DNA of 6,565 nt from CAXMST01 sp035267205. Its GTDB lineage: Bacteria; Actinomycetota; Thermoleophilia; Solirubrobacterales; 70-9. This document shows positions 1 to 6,565 of this stretch, one piece after another (position 1 is the first letter of the stretch; the number at the start of each line of letters is the position of its first letter). Below the pieces are notes generated by a model. It did not search any database and was not told where the DNA came from. It saw only the letters and a program-made list of their open reading frames with translations. A program made the translations under genes and the position numbers. The stretch is from contig DATFLZ010000135.1 in assembly GCA_035267205.1 (NCBI GenBank), positions 1 through 6,565 on the forward strand, in the 5' to 3' direction.

Positions 1-1
1 C

Positions 2-700
2 GCGAACTTTCCCTACGGGACCAAGACCGTCGCCGAGCTCCGCGCCCTGGTCGAGCGCAACACCACCTACCTGCTCGAGCGCGGCGCCAAGCTGCTGGTG
101 ATCGCCTGCAACTCCGCCACGTCCGCCGGCGCGGATACTGCCCGGGAGATCGCCTCGGGCTTCGACGTCGAGGTGATCACGGTGATCGGGCCCGAGGCCG
201 AGATCGCCGCGGCGATCAGCGAGAGCGGCCGGATCGGGCTGATGGCCACGCCCGCGACCGTCGAGGGGGGCGCCTACCGGCGGGAGCTGCAGCGGGTCGG
301 GCGCGGGCTCGACGTGACCGAGGTGGCGGCGCCCGATCTCGCGCCGATCATCCAGAACGGCTTTCCCTTCGACGAGGGCGTTGTCGAGACCGTCCGTGGC
401 TACTGCGTGCCGTTGAAGCGCGCCGAGGTCGACACGCTGATCCTCGGCTGCACCCACTACCCGCTGGTTGCGCCGATGCTGCAGCGGATGCTCGGGCGCG
501 ACGTTCGCCTGGTCACCGCCGGTCACGCGATCGCGGCCGAGGCGCAGCGCATCCTGGAGGCCCGGGGCCTCGCGGCCGAGGGCCACGAGGAGGGCACCTA
601 CCGCTTTCTCTGCACCGGCGACACCGAGAGCTTCCGCGAGCTCGGGACCCGCTTCTTGCAGATGCCCCTGGGCAGGGTCGAGCGGATCGAAGTGCCGTAG
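2..700 (+). CDS. murI: Glutamate racemase, 5'-truncated by the window edge
   Basis: Converts L-glutamate to D-glutamate in the cytoplasm for peptidoglycan precursor synthesis, without a cofactor, using two cysteines. The reading frame is open from base 2, so the gene begins upstream of the window. The visible 232 residues open with ANFPYGTKT, the segment that follows the GDTA motif in this family. Both halves of the active site are present: ACNSAT with the first catalytic Cys at 107-109, and LGCTHYPLV with the second at 449-451. Roughly 30-40 N-terminal residues, including the first Asp-Ser motif, should lie outside, judging from the usual family length of about 265. The gene ends with TAG and is separated by 90 bp from the next start, which has its own promoter, so it is probably not in the following operon. 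Aspartate racemase is less likely given the ACNSAT and GCTHYPL pair. Confidence 0.95.
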   Translation, partial: ANFPYGTKTVAELRALVERNTTYLLERGAKLLVIACNSATSAGADTAREIASGFDVEVITVIGPEAEIAAAISESGRIGLMATPATVEGGAYRRELQRVGRGLDVTEVAAPDLAPIIQNGFPFDEGVVETVRGYCVPLKRAEVDTLILGCTHYPLVAPMLQRMLGRDVRLVTAGHAIAAEAQRILEARGLAAEGHEEGTYRFLCTGDTESFRELGTRFLQMPLGRVERIEVP

Positions 701-777
701 GCATTCTGGACCACTGATCGGTGGCGCCGAGCTCGTGCTCCGCGTCCCGCAGATGTGCCTCCCGGTGCGGTGACGGC

Positions 778-783
778 TACATT
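778..783 (+). promoter_or_regulatory. Predicted -10 box (TACATT) of a leaderless promoter for the yqeY-era operon
   Basis: TACATT fits the TANNNT -10 consensus and ends 7 nt before the GTG at 791, so transcription would start at or next to the start codon. No Shine-Dalgarno sequence is visible in the 20 bases upstream of this GTG. I see no convincing -35 box at the expected distance. The same arrangement recurs at 3974-3979 and 6345-6350. Confidence 0.55.
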
Positions 784-790
784 TCCCCTT

Positions 791-1227
791 GTGAGCGAAC
801 CGACCCTCGAACAGATCCAGGCCGACACCAAGGAGGCGATGCGCGCCGGCGACAGGCAGCGGACCGCCGCCCTGCGGATGATCGCGGACGCGGTTCAGAA
901 GGCCGCCAAGGAGGGAGACGGCGACGCCGTCTCCGTGCTGCAGAAGGAGCGCAAGAAGCGGCTGGAGGCCGCCGACGCGTTCGCGAATGGCGGTCGCGAG
1001 GAGGCCGCCGAGAGCGAGCGCGCGGAGGCCGAGATGATCGCCGCCTACCTGCCGGCGGAGCTCTCGGACGACGAGCTCGCCGAGCTCGTCGGCGAGGCGA
1101 TCGCCGCCACCGGCGCGGAGGGGCCGCAGGCGATGGGGCAAGTCATGGGTGCGGTGATGCCGAAGGTCCAGGGCCGGGCCGACGGCAACCGGGTCAGCGC
1201 GGCGGTCCGGGAGCGGCTCGGCGCGTA

Positions 1228-1228
<1 letters not shown>
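791..1228 (+). CDS. yqeY: GatB/YqeY domain-containing protein
   Basis: Small cytoplasmic protein of the YqeY family, which shares a domain with the tail of the GatB subunit of the Asp/Glu-tRNA amidotransferase; its exact role is not settled, though a tRNA-binding or amidotransferase-linked function is often proposed. With GTG 791 it is 145 aa, the normal length. It opens with the helical segment TLEQIQADTKEAMRAGDRQR and carries the conserved C-terminal pieces AYLPAELSDDEL, MGQVMGAVMPKVQGRADG and a closing VRERLG. I prefer GTG 791 to the upstream in-frame GTG 755: the family begins a few residues before the LEQI segment, and a TANNNT box lies just before 791, inside the longer version. It is the first gene of a five-gene overlapping operon. 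Its TAG stop shares one base with the GTG of the phoH-like gene. Confidence 0.9.
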
Positions 1229-2189
<961 letters not shown>

Positions 2190-2190
<1 letters not shown>

Positions 2191-2567
2191 TGGGCATCGA
2201 CCTCGGCGACGTTCCCACCGAGTTTCGCGCCGCGGTTCGCGCGACGCTCGCCACCGCCGGCGTCGAGGACGGCCACCTCGCGGTCGAGCTCGTCGACGAG
2301 ACGCGGATCACCGAGCTCAACCACGCGCACCGAGGTCGCGAGCGGCCGACCGACGTGCTCTCCTTCCCGATCGACGGCGCCGGTGCCGAGCCGGCCGGGC
2401 CGCGTGAGCTCGGTGATGTCGTGATCTGTCCGGGGCACACCGCCGACCTCACGGAGGCCGTCGTCCACGGCGTGCTCCACCTGTGCGGGTACGACCACGA
2501 GGCGGACGCGGGGGAGATGCTCGCGCTCCAGGCGCAGATCCTCGACGGGCTGCGGGTCGAGCGATGA
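2190..2567 (+). CDS. ybeY: rRNA maturation endoribonuclease YbeY
   Basis: Zinc-dependent single-strand endoribonuclease (UPF0054 family) needed for 16S rRNA 3'-end maturation and 70S ribosome quality control. The 125-aa product is somewhat shorter than the E. coli form (about 155) but has all the core: ELNHAHRGRERPTDVLSFP, then GDVVICP, and the metal motif HGVLHLCGYDH with His93, His97 and His103. ATG 2190 overlaps the phoH-like stop by one base (TGATG). GTG 2187 directly precedes it and would add one residue; the sequence cannot separate the two. An AGGAG at 2171-2175 lies 14 nt before the ATG, rather far, so re-initiation after the upstream stop is likely. The 3' end overlaps the GNAT gene by 4 nt (ATGA). 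In many bacteria ybeY sits between phoH and era, as here. Confidence 0.94.
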
Positions 2568-3028
2568 CTCCGTCCGGCGTCCACATTCGCGAGGCCCGCT
2601 TCGGCGAGGAGCAGCAGATTCTCGACATGTACGAGTGGCTGTTCCAGCCCCCCGGCGCCCGTCCGCCCGGCTTCCGGCCCGGGCACGCGCTGCAGGCGAT
2701 CGGCGAGACGCTCGCCGACCGCGACGCGACGATCCTGCTGGCGGTCGAGCGGGACAGCAGGATCGGGCTCTGCTCGATCTACCTCGACCTGAACTCGATC
2801 CGCTTCGGGCGCCGGGCGTGGGTCGAGGACCTGGCCGTCGACCCGGAGCGTCGCTCGGCCGGAGTGGGGCACGCCCTGATGGACGCCGCGCGCGCTTGGG
2901 GCAGCGAGCATGGCGCCACCCACCTGGAGCTGGACTCGGGCGAGACCCGGACCGACGCGCATCGCTTCTACGAGCGCGAGTCGCCGAGTTGGCGCTCGAA
3001 TCAGTACTCGTGGCTGCTCGACCCGTGA
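2564..3028 (+). CDS. GNAT-family N-acetyltransferase
   Basis: Predicted acetyl-CoA-dependent acetyltransferase of 154 aa, the size of a single GNAT domain. The first strand and helix are HIREARFGEEQQILDMY. Motif A is VEDLAVDPERRSAGVGHALM, with the pyrophosphate-binding signature R-x-x-G-x-G at Arg97, Gly100 and Gly102. Motif B is represented by THLELDSGETRTDAHRFYERE, where the usual GF after FYER-x is replaced by a Ser-Pro-Ser-Trp stretch. The start ATG overlaps the ybeY stop (ATGA) and the end overlaps the era start (GTGA), so it is firmly inside the operon and has no recognisable ribosome binding site. The substrate cannot be told from the sequence. Position suggests a protein or RNA-related target in ribosome assembly, but this is only guilt by association; small-molecule acetylation is equally possible. 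Confidence 0.88.
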   Translation: MTPSGVHIREARFGEEQQILDMYEWLFQPPGARPPGFRPGHALQAIGETLADRDATILLAVERDSRIGLCSIYLDLNSIRFGRRAWVEDLAVDPERRSAGVGHALMDAARAWGSEHGATHLELDSGETRTDAHRFYERESPSWRSNQYSWLLDP

Positions 3029-3921
3029 GCACCCGCGCGGGATTCGTCGGGCTCGCCGGACGCCCGAACGTCGGCAAATCCACTCTCGCCAACGCCGTGG
3101 TCGGCAGCAAGGTCGCCATCGTCTCCGATCGCCCGCAGACGACGCGGCGCGCGATCCGGGCCGTGGCCACGGCGCCCGACGAGAGCTGGCAGGCGATCCT
3201 GATCGACCTTCCCGGCGTGCAGAAGCCCCGCGACGTGCTCACCGAGCGGATGCAGGCCCGGGTGGAGGCGGAGCTCGCGGCGGCCGACGTCGTCCTGATG
3301 ATCATCAACGGCGAGCAGGGCGTCGGGCCGGGGGACCGGTTCATCGCCGAGACCCTGCTCGGGGCGGATGTCGCGGTTCCCGTGATCTGTGCCGTCAACA
3401 AGGTCGACCGGCTCGATCGGCCCCGGACGGTGGAGGCGCTCGCGGCCGCGGGCGGGCTCGATGTGGTGGATGAGATCTTCCCGATCAGCGCCCGCAACGG
3501 CACCGGGGTCGAAGAGCTGCTCGGCCGGCTCGCCGAGCTGTTGCCGGAGGGGCCGCTGCTCTACCCGGCCGAGGACCGGAGCGACCAGCCGAGCGAGATC
3601 CACCTCGCCGAGCTGATCCGCGAGCAGATCCTGCGGCGCACCCGTGAGGAGCTTCCGCATGCGGTCGAGGTCGAGGTCGCCGACGTGGAAGAGCGGGACG
3701 ACGGCCTGATCGAGATCCGCGCGGACGTCTGGGCCGAGTCGCAGTCGCAGAAGGCGATCCTGATCGGCAAGGGCGGGAAGATGATCCGGGCCATCGGCAG
3801 CGCGGCCCGCAAGGAGCTCGAGCAGGATCTCGGCGGACGGGTCTTCCTCGACCTGCAGGTCAAGGTGCGTGACCGCTGGCGCCGCGACGAGTCGCTGCTC
3901 GACCGGCTCGGGCTCGAGTAG
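3025..3921 (+). CDS. era: GTPase Era
   Basis: Essential-type GTPase that binds the 3' end of 16S rRNA and helps mature the 30S subunit. The 298-aa product has the standard length and both domains. G domain: G1 GRPNVGKST at residues 12-20 (Lys18), G2 region SDRPQTTRR, G3 DLPG at 61-64, G4 NKVD at 125-128, G5 SAR at 155-157. The KH domain near the C-terminus contains AILIGKGGKMIRAIG, with the RNA-binding GKGG loop at 248-251, followed by the typical VFLDLQVKVRDRWRRDE and a last segment LLDRLGLE. The usual G3 is DTPG, so the Leu62 substitution is a mild oddity. GTG 3025 overlaps the GNAT stop by 4 nt and gives the expected N-terminus STRAGFVGLAGRPN; the frame is open upstream only as a shadow of the GNAT gene. 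Last gene of the operon, followed by an inverted repeat. Confidence 0.96.
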   Translation: MSTRAGFVGLAGRPNVGKSTLANAVVGSKVAIVSDRPQTTRRAIRAVATAPDESWQAILIDLPGVQKPRDVLTERMQARVEAELAAADVVLMIINGEQGVGPGDRFIAETLLGADVAVPVICAVNKVDRLDRPRTVEALAAAGGLDVVDEIFPISARNGTGVEELLGRLAELLPEGPLLYPAEDRSDQPSEIHLAELIREQILRRTREELPHAVEVEVADVEERDDGLIEIRADVWAESQSQKAILIGKGGKMIRAIGSAARKELEQDLGGRVFLDLQVKVRDRWRRDESLLDRLGLE

Positions 3922-3929
3922 CGGCGCCG

Positions 3930-3955
3930 GCATGTGGGCCGAACGGCCCATATGC
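3930..3955 (+). promoter_or_regulatory. 26-bp inverted repeat between era and the secreted-protein gene
   Basis: Two 12-base arms (3930-3941 and 3944-3955) flank AA, with the core TGGGCCGAACGGCCCA. Eleven of twelve pairs are Watson-Crick and the remaining one (3934 with 3951) would be a G-U wobble in RNA; as RNA the loop would be GAAC. It starts 9 bp after the era stop and ends 18 bp before the predicted -10 box at 3974, so it also covers the place of a -35 element. It could be a transcription terminator of the era operon without a T tract, or a dyad operator controlling the next gene. The sequence does not decide between these. Confidence 0.6.
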
Positions 3956-3973
3956 ACGGCGCGAGCGCCGAGC

Positions 3974-3979
3974 TAGAGT
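3974..3979 (+). promoter_or_regulatory. Predicted -10 box (TAGAGT) of a leaderless promoter for the secreted protein
   Basis: TAGAGT fits TANNNT and ends 8 nt before GTG 3988, which is exactly where the signal peptide begins. No Shine-Dalgarno sequence is visible. The box lies inside the longer in-frame version starting at GTG 3934, which argues for the 3988 start. No clear -35 box is seen; the 26-bp inverted repeat occupies that region. Confidence 0.55.
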
Positions 3980-3987
3980 ACGCGCCC

Positions 3988-6297
3988 GTGTCGAGGCTCC
4001 GTTCCCTTATTCGCGCGCTCCCAGCGGCGCTCCTGCTCGTCCTGCTTGCGGCCCCCGCCGCCGCTCAGGCCGACGAGGACTGCACCTACGACGACTCGAC
4101 CAAGGTCGTCAGCTTCGAGTGGGATGGAGCGAGGAATCTTCAAGCCCTGGATCCGCTCATCGCGGTCGACACGACCTTCTGCGCAGACCCCATCTCGGGC
4201 ACCATGGCGACCGTCAACAACACCGACACCATCGAAATCTCCGGCGAGGTGACCGGCAACCCCATCGGCAGGTTCGTGACCATCGACCAGGAGGAGGGCG
4301 CGTTCCGGCCGGGCGCAACGCCCGAGACCGATGGCGGCGAGAGCGAGATCGAGATCGAGTTCCTCGATGCGGATCAGCCGACGATCGAGATCATCGGTGT
4401 CAACGACACGGGGGCCGGCGTCAACCTCGATGACCACATCACGCTCGGCGAGGACGGCATCAACCTGAACGCGGACGAGGCGGTCGGCGATGTCGACGTC
4501 GTCGGCAACACCGGCGGGCTCGGCAGCTACGTGGACATCGACACGGGGGACGGGGACGACACGATCAGCGCCCAGGGCGGCGACGGGACCGGTGCGTCGC
4601 GCGCCTTCTTCTCCTATGTGGCCGACGGCGGCGACGGTGAGGACACGCTGGTGATGCCGGGCGGCACGTTCGGGGGCCTGGCGGTCCCGGGTCCGGGCGA
4701 CGACACCATTGATGCCTCCGCTTCCACCAGCACGGGCACGGTCGTCAGCTACTCGGCCGCCACGGGCGGCGTGACCGTTGACCTCAGCGCGCAGCCGGGA
4801 CCGCAGGCGGTCGGCGGCGGGGAGGGAACCGACACGCTGATCGGCCTCGGGGGCATCTACGGCTCCGCCCACAACGACAGCCTGACCGGCGACGGAACGG
4901 CCAACTCGATTGAGGGCAGGGGCGGCTCCGACACGCTGATCGGGGGCGGCGAGACCGACTTCCTCAACCCGGGCTCCGGCGACGACACGGTCGACGCGGG
5001 CCCCGGTGACGAGAGCATCCGGCTCAGCCCCGGCAACGACGAGATTGACGGCGGCCTCGGGAACGACGAGGTCACCTCCTCCGGCGCCACCGGCGGCGTC
5101 TCGGTGGACCTGGCGCTCGGCGGCGATCAAGTGATCGGCGGCGGGCTCGGAACCGACGACCTGAGCGGGATCGAGGAGGTCAGTGGGTCCGATTACGGCG
5201 ACACGCTCAAGGGCACCGACGATGTGAACAGGATCGACGGTGGGAGTGGAGGCGCCGACACGATCGTTGCTCGTGGTGGCGACGACACGATCATCGCGCC
5301 CCGCAGCTTCGGCGACGAGCCGCCGGCGCTCGACGTCAATGGCGGCGCCGGCGACGACCAGATCCCCGGTACCGAGAACGCCGACGTCCAGAAGGGCGGT
5401 TCCGGCGAGGACGAGATCGACGTCACCGAGGGCGACGACACCATCGATGGCGGGGCCGACACCGATCTGCTCGACGGGCCAAGCAGCCTGAGCCTCACCG
5501 AGGGAATCTCGATCGACCTGACCGAGTCCGGCCCGCAGGTCGTAGGCACCGAGCACGGGACCGACACGATCAGCGGGATCGAGGACGTCGACGGTACCCG
5601 CCAGGCGGACACCTTGATCGGTGACAACGGGCCCAACGTGCTCAACGGCGGGTTTGGCGATGCCGCCGACGTCCTGATCGGGAGCGGCGGTGACGACGAG
5701 CTCAGGTCGACCACGCTCAACGACATCGGAGTCGAGATCGACGGTGGACCGGGCGCCGATCAGATCAGCGCGTCGAGTGGACCGGACGAGGTCGACGGCG
5801 GCACGGGCCCGGACGACATCACTACCTGGAGCGGGGACGACCGGATCGAGGCCTTCGACGGCGAGGTCGACGTGATCAACTGCGGGCTCGGCGATGCGGA
5901 CGCGGTAGGCGGTGATCTGACCGATGACGTCGACAACAACTGCGAGAGCTTTACCGAGGGCAGTCTCGGCGGCGGAGGCGGCGGAGGCTCCGACCCCGCG
6001 TGCTCCGACGGCCTCGACAACGATGGCGACGGCAAGACGGACTTCCCGGCCGATCCCGGCTGTACCGGCGCGGCCGACACGAGCGAGGTCGATGCGATCG
6101 TGGTCGACGAGGCCGCCTGCGATCGTGCGAAGACGGCGGTGAAGAAGGCCAAGAAGAAGCTCAAGAAGGCCAAGAAGCAGCTCAAGAAGGCCAAGAACGC
6201 CGGCAAGAGGCAGAAGGTCAAGAAGGCCAAGAAGAAGGTCAAGAAGGCCAAGAAGCAGCTCAAGAAGAAGAAGCGCAAGAAGAAGAAGAAGTGCTGA
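3988..6297 (+). CDS. Secreted RTX-like calcium-binding repeat protein with Lys-rich Cys-bracketed tail
   Basis: Exported 769-aa protein of unknown function. Residues 1-28 form a Sec signal peptide: basic n-region (SRLRSLIR), Leu/Ala core, and AQA before Asp29 as likely cleavage site. Residues 29 to about 180 are beta-rich and acidic, with Cys32. From about 185 to 625 there are many Asp/Gly-rich calcium-binding turns of the GxGxDx type (GDGDDTI, GNDEIDGGLGNDEV, GEDEIDV), expected to fold as calcium-loaded beta-rolls, with three longer modules near 252-321, 362-437 and 495-572. A cap with Cys632 and Cys652 (INCG...NNCE) follows, then seven glycines (661-667), a Cys672-Cys692 segment with DNDGDGKTD, and a tail at 711-769 that starts at Cys711 and ends at Cys769. 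The N-terminal signal peptide argues against type I secretion used by classic RTX toxins, and no toxin domain is visible. GTG 3988 was chosen because GTG 3934 would bury the signal peptide. A surface or matrix role is inferred. Confidence 0.85.
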   Translation: MSRLRSLIRALPAALLLVLLAAPAAAQADEDCTYDDSTKVVSFEWDGARNLQALDPLIAVDTTFCADPISGTMATVNNTDTIEISGEVTGNPIGRFVTIDQEEGAFRPGATPETDGGESEIEIEFLDADQPTIEIIGVNDTGAGVNLDDHITLGEDGINLNADEAVGDVDVVGNTGGLGSYVDIDTGDGDDTISAQGGDGTGASRAFFSYVADGGDGEDTLVMPGGTFGGLAVPGPGDDTIDASASTSTGTVVSYSAATGGVTVDLSAQPGPQAVGGGEGTDTLIGLGGIYGSAHNDSLTGDGTANSIEGRGGSDTLIGGGETDFLNPGSGDDTVDAGPGDESIRLSPGNDEIDGGLGNDEVTSSGATGGVSVDLALGGDQVIGGGLGTDDLSGIEEVSGSDYGDTLKGTDDVNRIDGGSGGADTIVARGGDDTIIAPRSFGDEPPALDVNGGAGDDQIPGTENADVQKGGSGEDEIDVTEGDDTIDGGADTDLLDGPSSLSLTEGISIDLTESGPQVVGTEHGTDTISGIEDVDGTRQADTLIGDNGPNVLNGGFGDAADVLIGSGGDDELRSTTLNDIGVEIDGGPGADQISASSGPDEVDGGTGPDDITTWSGDDRIEAFDGEVDVINCGLGDADAVGGDLTDDVDNNCESFTEGSLGGGGGGGSDPACSDGLDNDGDGKTDFPADPGCTGAADTSEVDAIVVDEAACDRAKTAVKKAKKKLKKAKKQLKKAKNAGKRQKVKKAKKKVKKAKKQLKKKKRKKKKKC
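4741..5703 (+). repeat. Three diverged composite calcium-binding modules within the secreted protein
   Basis: Within the coding sequence three similar protein modules can be aligned by eye: about 4741-4950, 5071-5298 and 5470-5703. Each has a GGVTVDL-type strand (GGVTVDL, GGVSVDL, EGISIDL), then a PQ/DQ-V-G segment, a GTDTL-type element (GTDTLIG, GTDDLSG, GTDTISG), a G(I/L)-x-x-(I/V)-x-G(S/T) element, a D(S/T)L-x-G element and an N-x-(I/L)-x-G turn leading into more GGxGxD repeats. The spacing between module starts is 330 and 399 bp. The copies are clearly diverged at the DNA level, so the duplication is old or under selection for variety. Confidence 0.7.
6142..6261 (+). repeat. 21-bp imperfect tandem repeats encoding Lys-rich heptads
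   Basis: Units of 21 bp beginning AAGAAGGCCAAGAAG occupy 6142-6162, 6163-6183, 6220-6240 and 6241-6261, with a shortened copy at 6184-6198 and a break at 6199-6219 (encoding AGKRQKV). The units at 6163 and 6241 are identical. Each encodes KKAKK(K/Q)(L/V), one heptad. Lysine is always AAG. The run continues as a nearly pure purine tract of AAG codons to 6291. It is a coding repeat and not a CRISPR-like array. Confidence 0.9.
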
Positions 6298-6344
6298 CCG
6301 GGGCGGGCTGCAGGTCGGGGGGTCTGATCCAGGGGTTCCGGGCC

Positions 6345-6350
6345 TAGACT
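6345..6350 (+). promoter_or_regulatory. Predicted -10 box (TAGACT) of a leaderless promoter for hisI
   Basis: TAGACT fits TANNNT and ends 10 nt before ATG 6361, which leaves a leader of only about 0-4 nt. No Shine-Dalgarno sequence is visible before the ATG and no clear -35 box is seen. The rest of the 63-bp spacer is GC-rich without a strong hairpin. Confidence 0.5.
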
Positions 6351-6360
6351 TCGCGGCTCG

Positions 6361-6565
6361 ATGATCGAGCCCGACGAGATTGCATTCGACGACGACGGCC
6401 TGGTGCCGTGCGTCACGCAGGACGCCGCCACCGGCGAGGTGCTGATGCTCGCCTACATGAACGAGGAGGCTCTGCGGCTGACGCTCGAGCGGCGCGAGAT
6501 GCACTACTGGAGTCGTTCCCGCGGCGAGCTCTGGCACAAGGGCGAGACATCCGGAAACGTGATGA
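6361..6565 (+). CDS. hisI: Phosphoribosyl-AMP cyclohydrolase, 3'-truncated by the window edge
   Basis: Catalyses the third step of histidine biosynthesis, opening the purine ring of phosphoribosyl-AMP to give ProFAR, in the cytoplasm with zinc and magnesium. The 68 codons visible show the family signature in order: DGLVPCVTQD, TGEVLMLAYMNEEAL, then HYWSRSRGELWHKGETSGN. The downstream metal-binding part (Asp-rich and Cys residues) is beyond the window, so it cannot be said whether this is a single HisI or a HisIE fusion with the pyrophosphohydrolase. ATG 6361 is the only suitable start: it puts DGLVP near residue 12, as expected, and follows a TANNNT box. It is separated from the secreted-protein gene by 63 bp and is unrelated in function. 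Confidence 0.94.
   Translation, partial: MIEPDEIAFDDDGLVPCVTQDAATGEVLMLAYMNEEALRLTLERREMHYWSRSRGELWHKGETSGNVM

Noticed and set aside
711..724. Short dyad CCAC-TGATCG-GTGG after murI as a terminator
   Set aside because: Only a 4-bp stem and no T tract follows; too weak to call in GC-rich DNA.
721..1227. N-terminal extension of the PhoH-like frame
   Set aside because: The extension overlaps yqeY in another frame and translates to an Arg/Gly/Ala-rich string with no family similarity. The PhoH-like family length is met from GTG 1228.
2635..3024. N-terminal extension of the Era frame
   Set aside because: It shadows the GNAT gene, and Era proteins begin only about 10 residues before the G1 motif, as they do from GTG 3025.
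3934..3987. Longer start (GTG 3934) for the secreted protein
   Set aside because: It would add 18 residues before a well-formed signal peptide and would place the inverted repeat and the -10 box within the coding sequence.
6142..6261. CRISPR-like array
   Set aside because: The 21-bp units are contiguous, in frame, and encode KKAKK heptads; there are no unique spacers.
3988..6297. RTX toxin or hemolysin function
   Set aside because: Only the calcium-binding repeats resemble RTX toxins. No pore-forming region, acylation partner, protease or lipase domain, or type I secretion genes are visible.
6298..6344. Possible terminator after the secreted-protein gene
   Set aside because: The spacer is G-rich but I found no stem longer than 4 bp and no T tract.
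3973..6537. Very long open frame on the minus strand (854 codons)
   Set aside because: It lies opposite the secreted-protein gene and hisI and arises from the GC-rich, Asp/Gly-repeat coding pattern read in reverse. It has no recognisable domain, while the plus-strand frames have clear signal peptide and family motifs.

Overview
The window is GC-rich, all recognisable genes lie on the + strand, and coding density is very high. Gene content, frequent GTG starts, leaderless-type promoters and the domain style of the secreted protein (Ca-binding repeats, a CG...CE cap and a Lys-rich tail) suggest a high-GC Actinomycetota, most likely of the Thermoleophilia/Solirubrobacterales type. The lineage call is inferred from style and has not been checked by any search.

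Layout: (1) 1-700 is the 3' part of murI (glutamate racemase, cell-wall D-glutamate). (2) After a 90-bp gap with a leaderless-type promoter comes a tight five-gene operon at 791-3921: a YqeY/GatB-like protein, a PhoH-like ATPase, the YbeY endoribonuclease, a GNAT acetyltransferase and the Era GTPase. Every junction overlaps by 1 or 4 nt, so the genes are probably translationally coupled. YbeY and Era act in 16S rRNA and 30S maturation and PhoH-like proteins are their usual neighbours, so this is a ribosome/RNA-maintenance operon with an acetyltransferase inserted in it. (3) A 66-bp spacer holds a strong inverted repeat and a second leaderless-type promoter. It is followed by a 769-aa exported protein (3988-6297) with a Sec signal peptide, acidic calcium-binding (RTX-like) repeats, a Cys-bounded cap, a Gly linker, a DxDxDG calcium-loop motif, and a Lys-rich heptad tail that starts and ends near cysteines. 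(4) A 63-bp spacer with a third promoter of the same kind leads into the 5' part of hisI (histidine biosynthesis), cut by the window end.

Most of the window is housekeeping. The least conventional items are the bipolar secreted protein (very acidic body, very basic Cys-bracketed tail), the GNAT gene locked by overlaps between ybeY and era, the DLPG variant of the Era G3 motif, and the same TANNNT-to-start-codon arrangement at the head of all three transcription units whose start lies inside the window.
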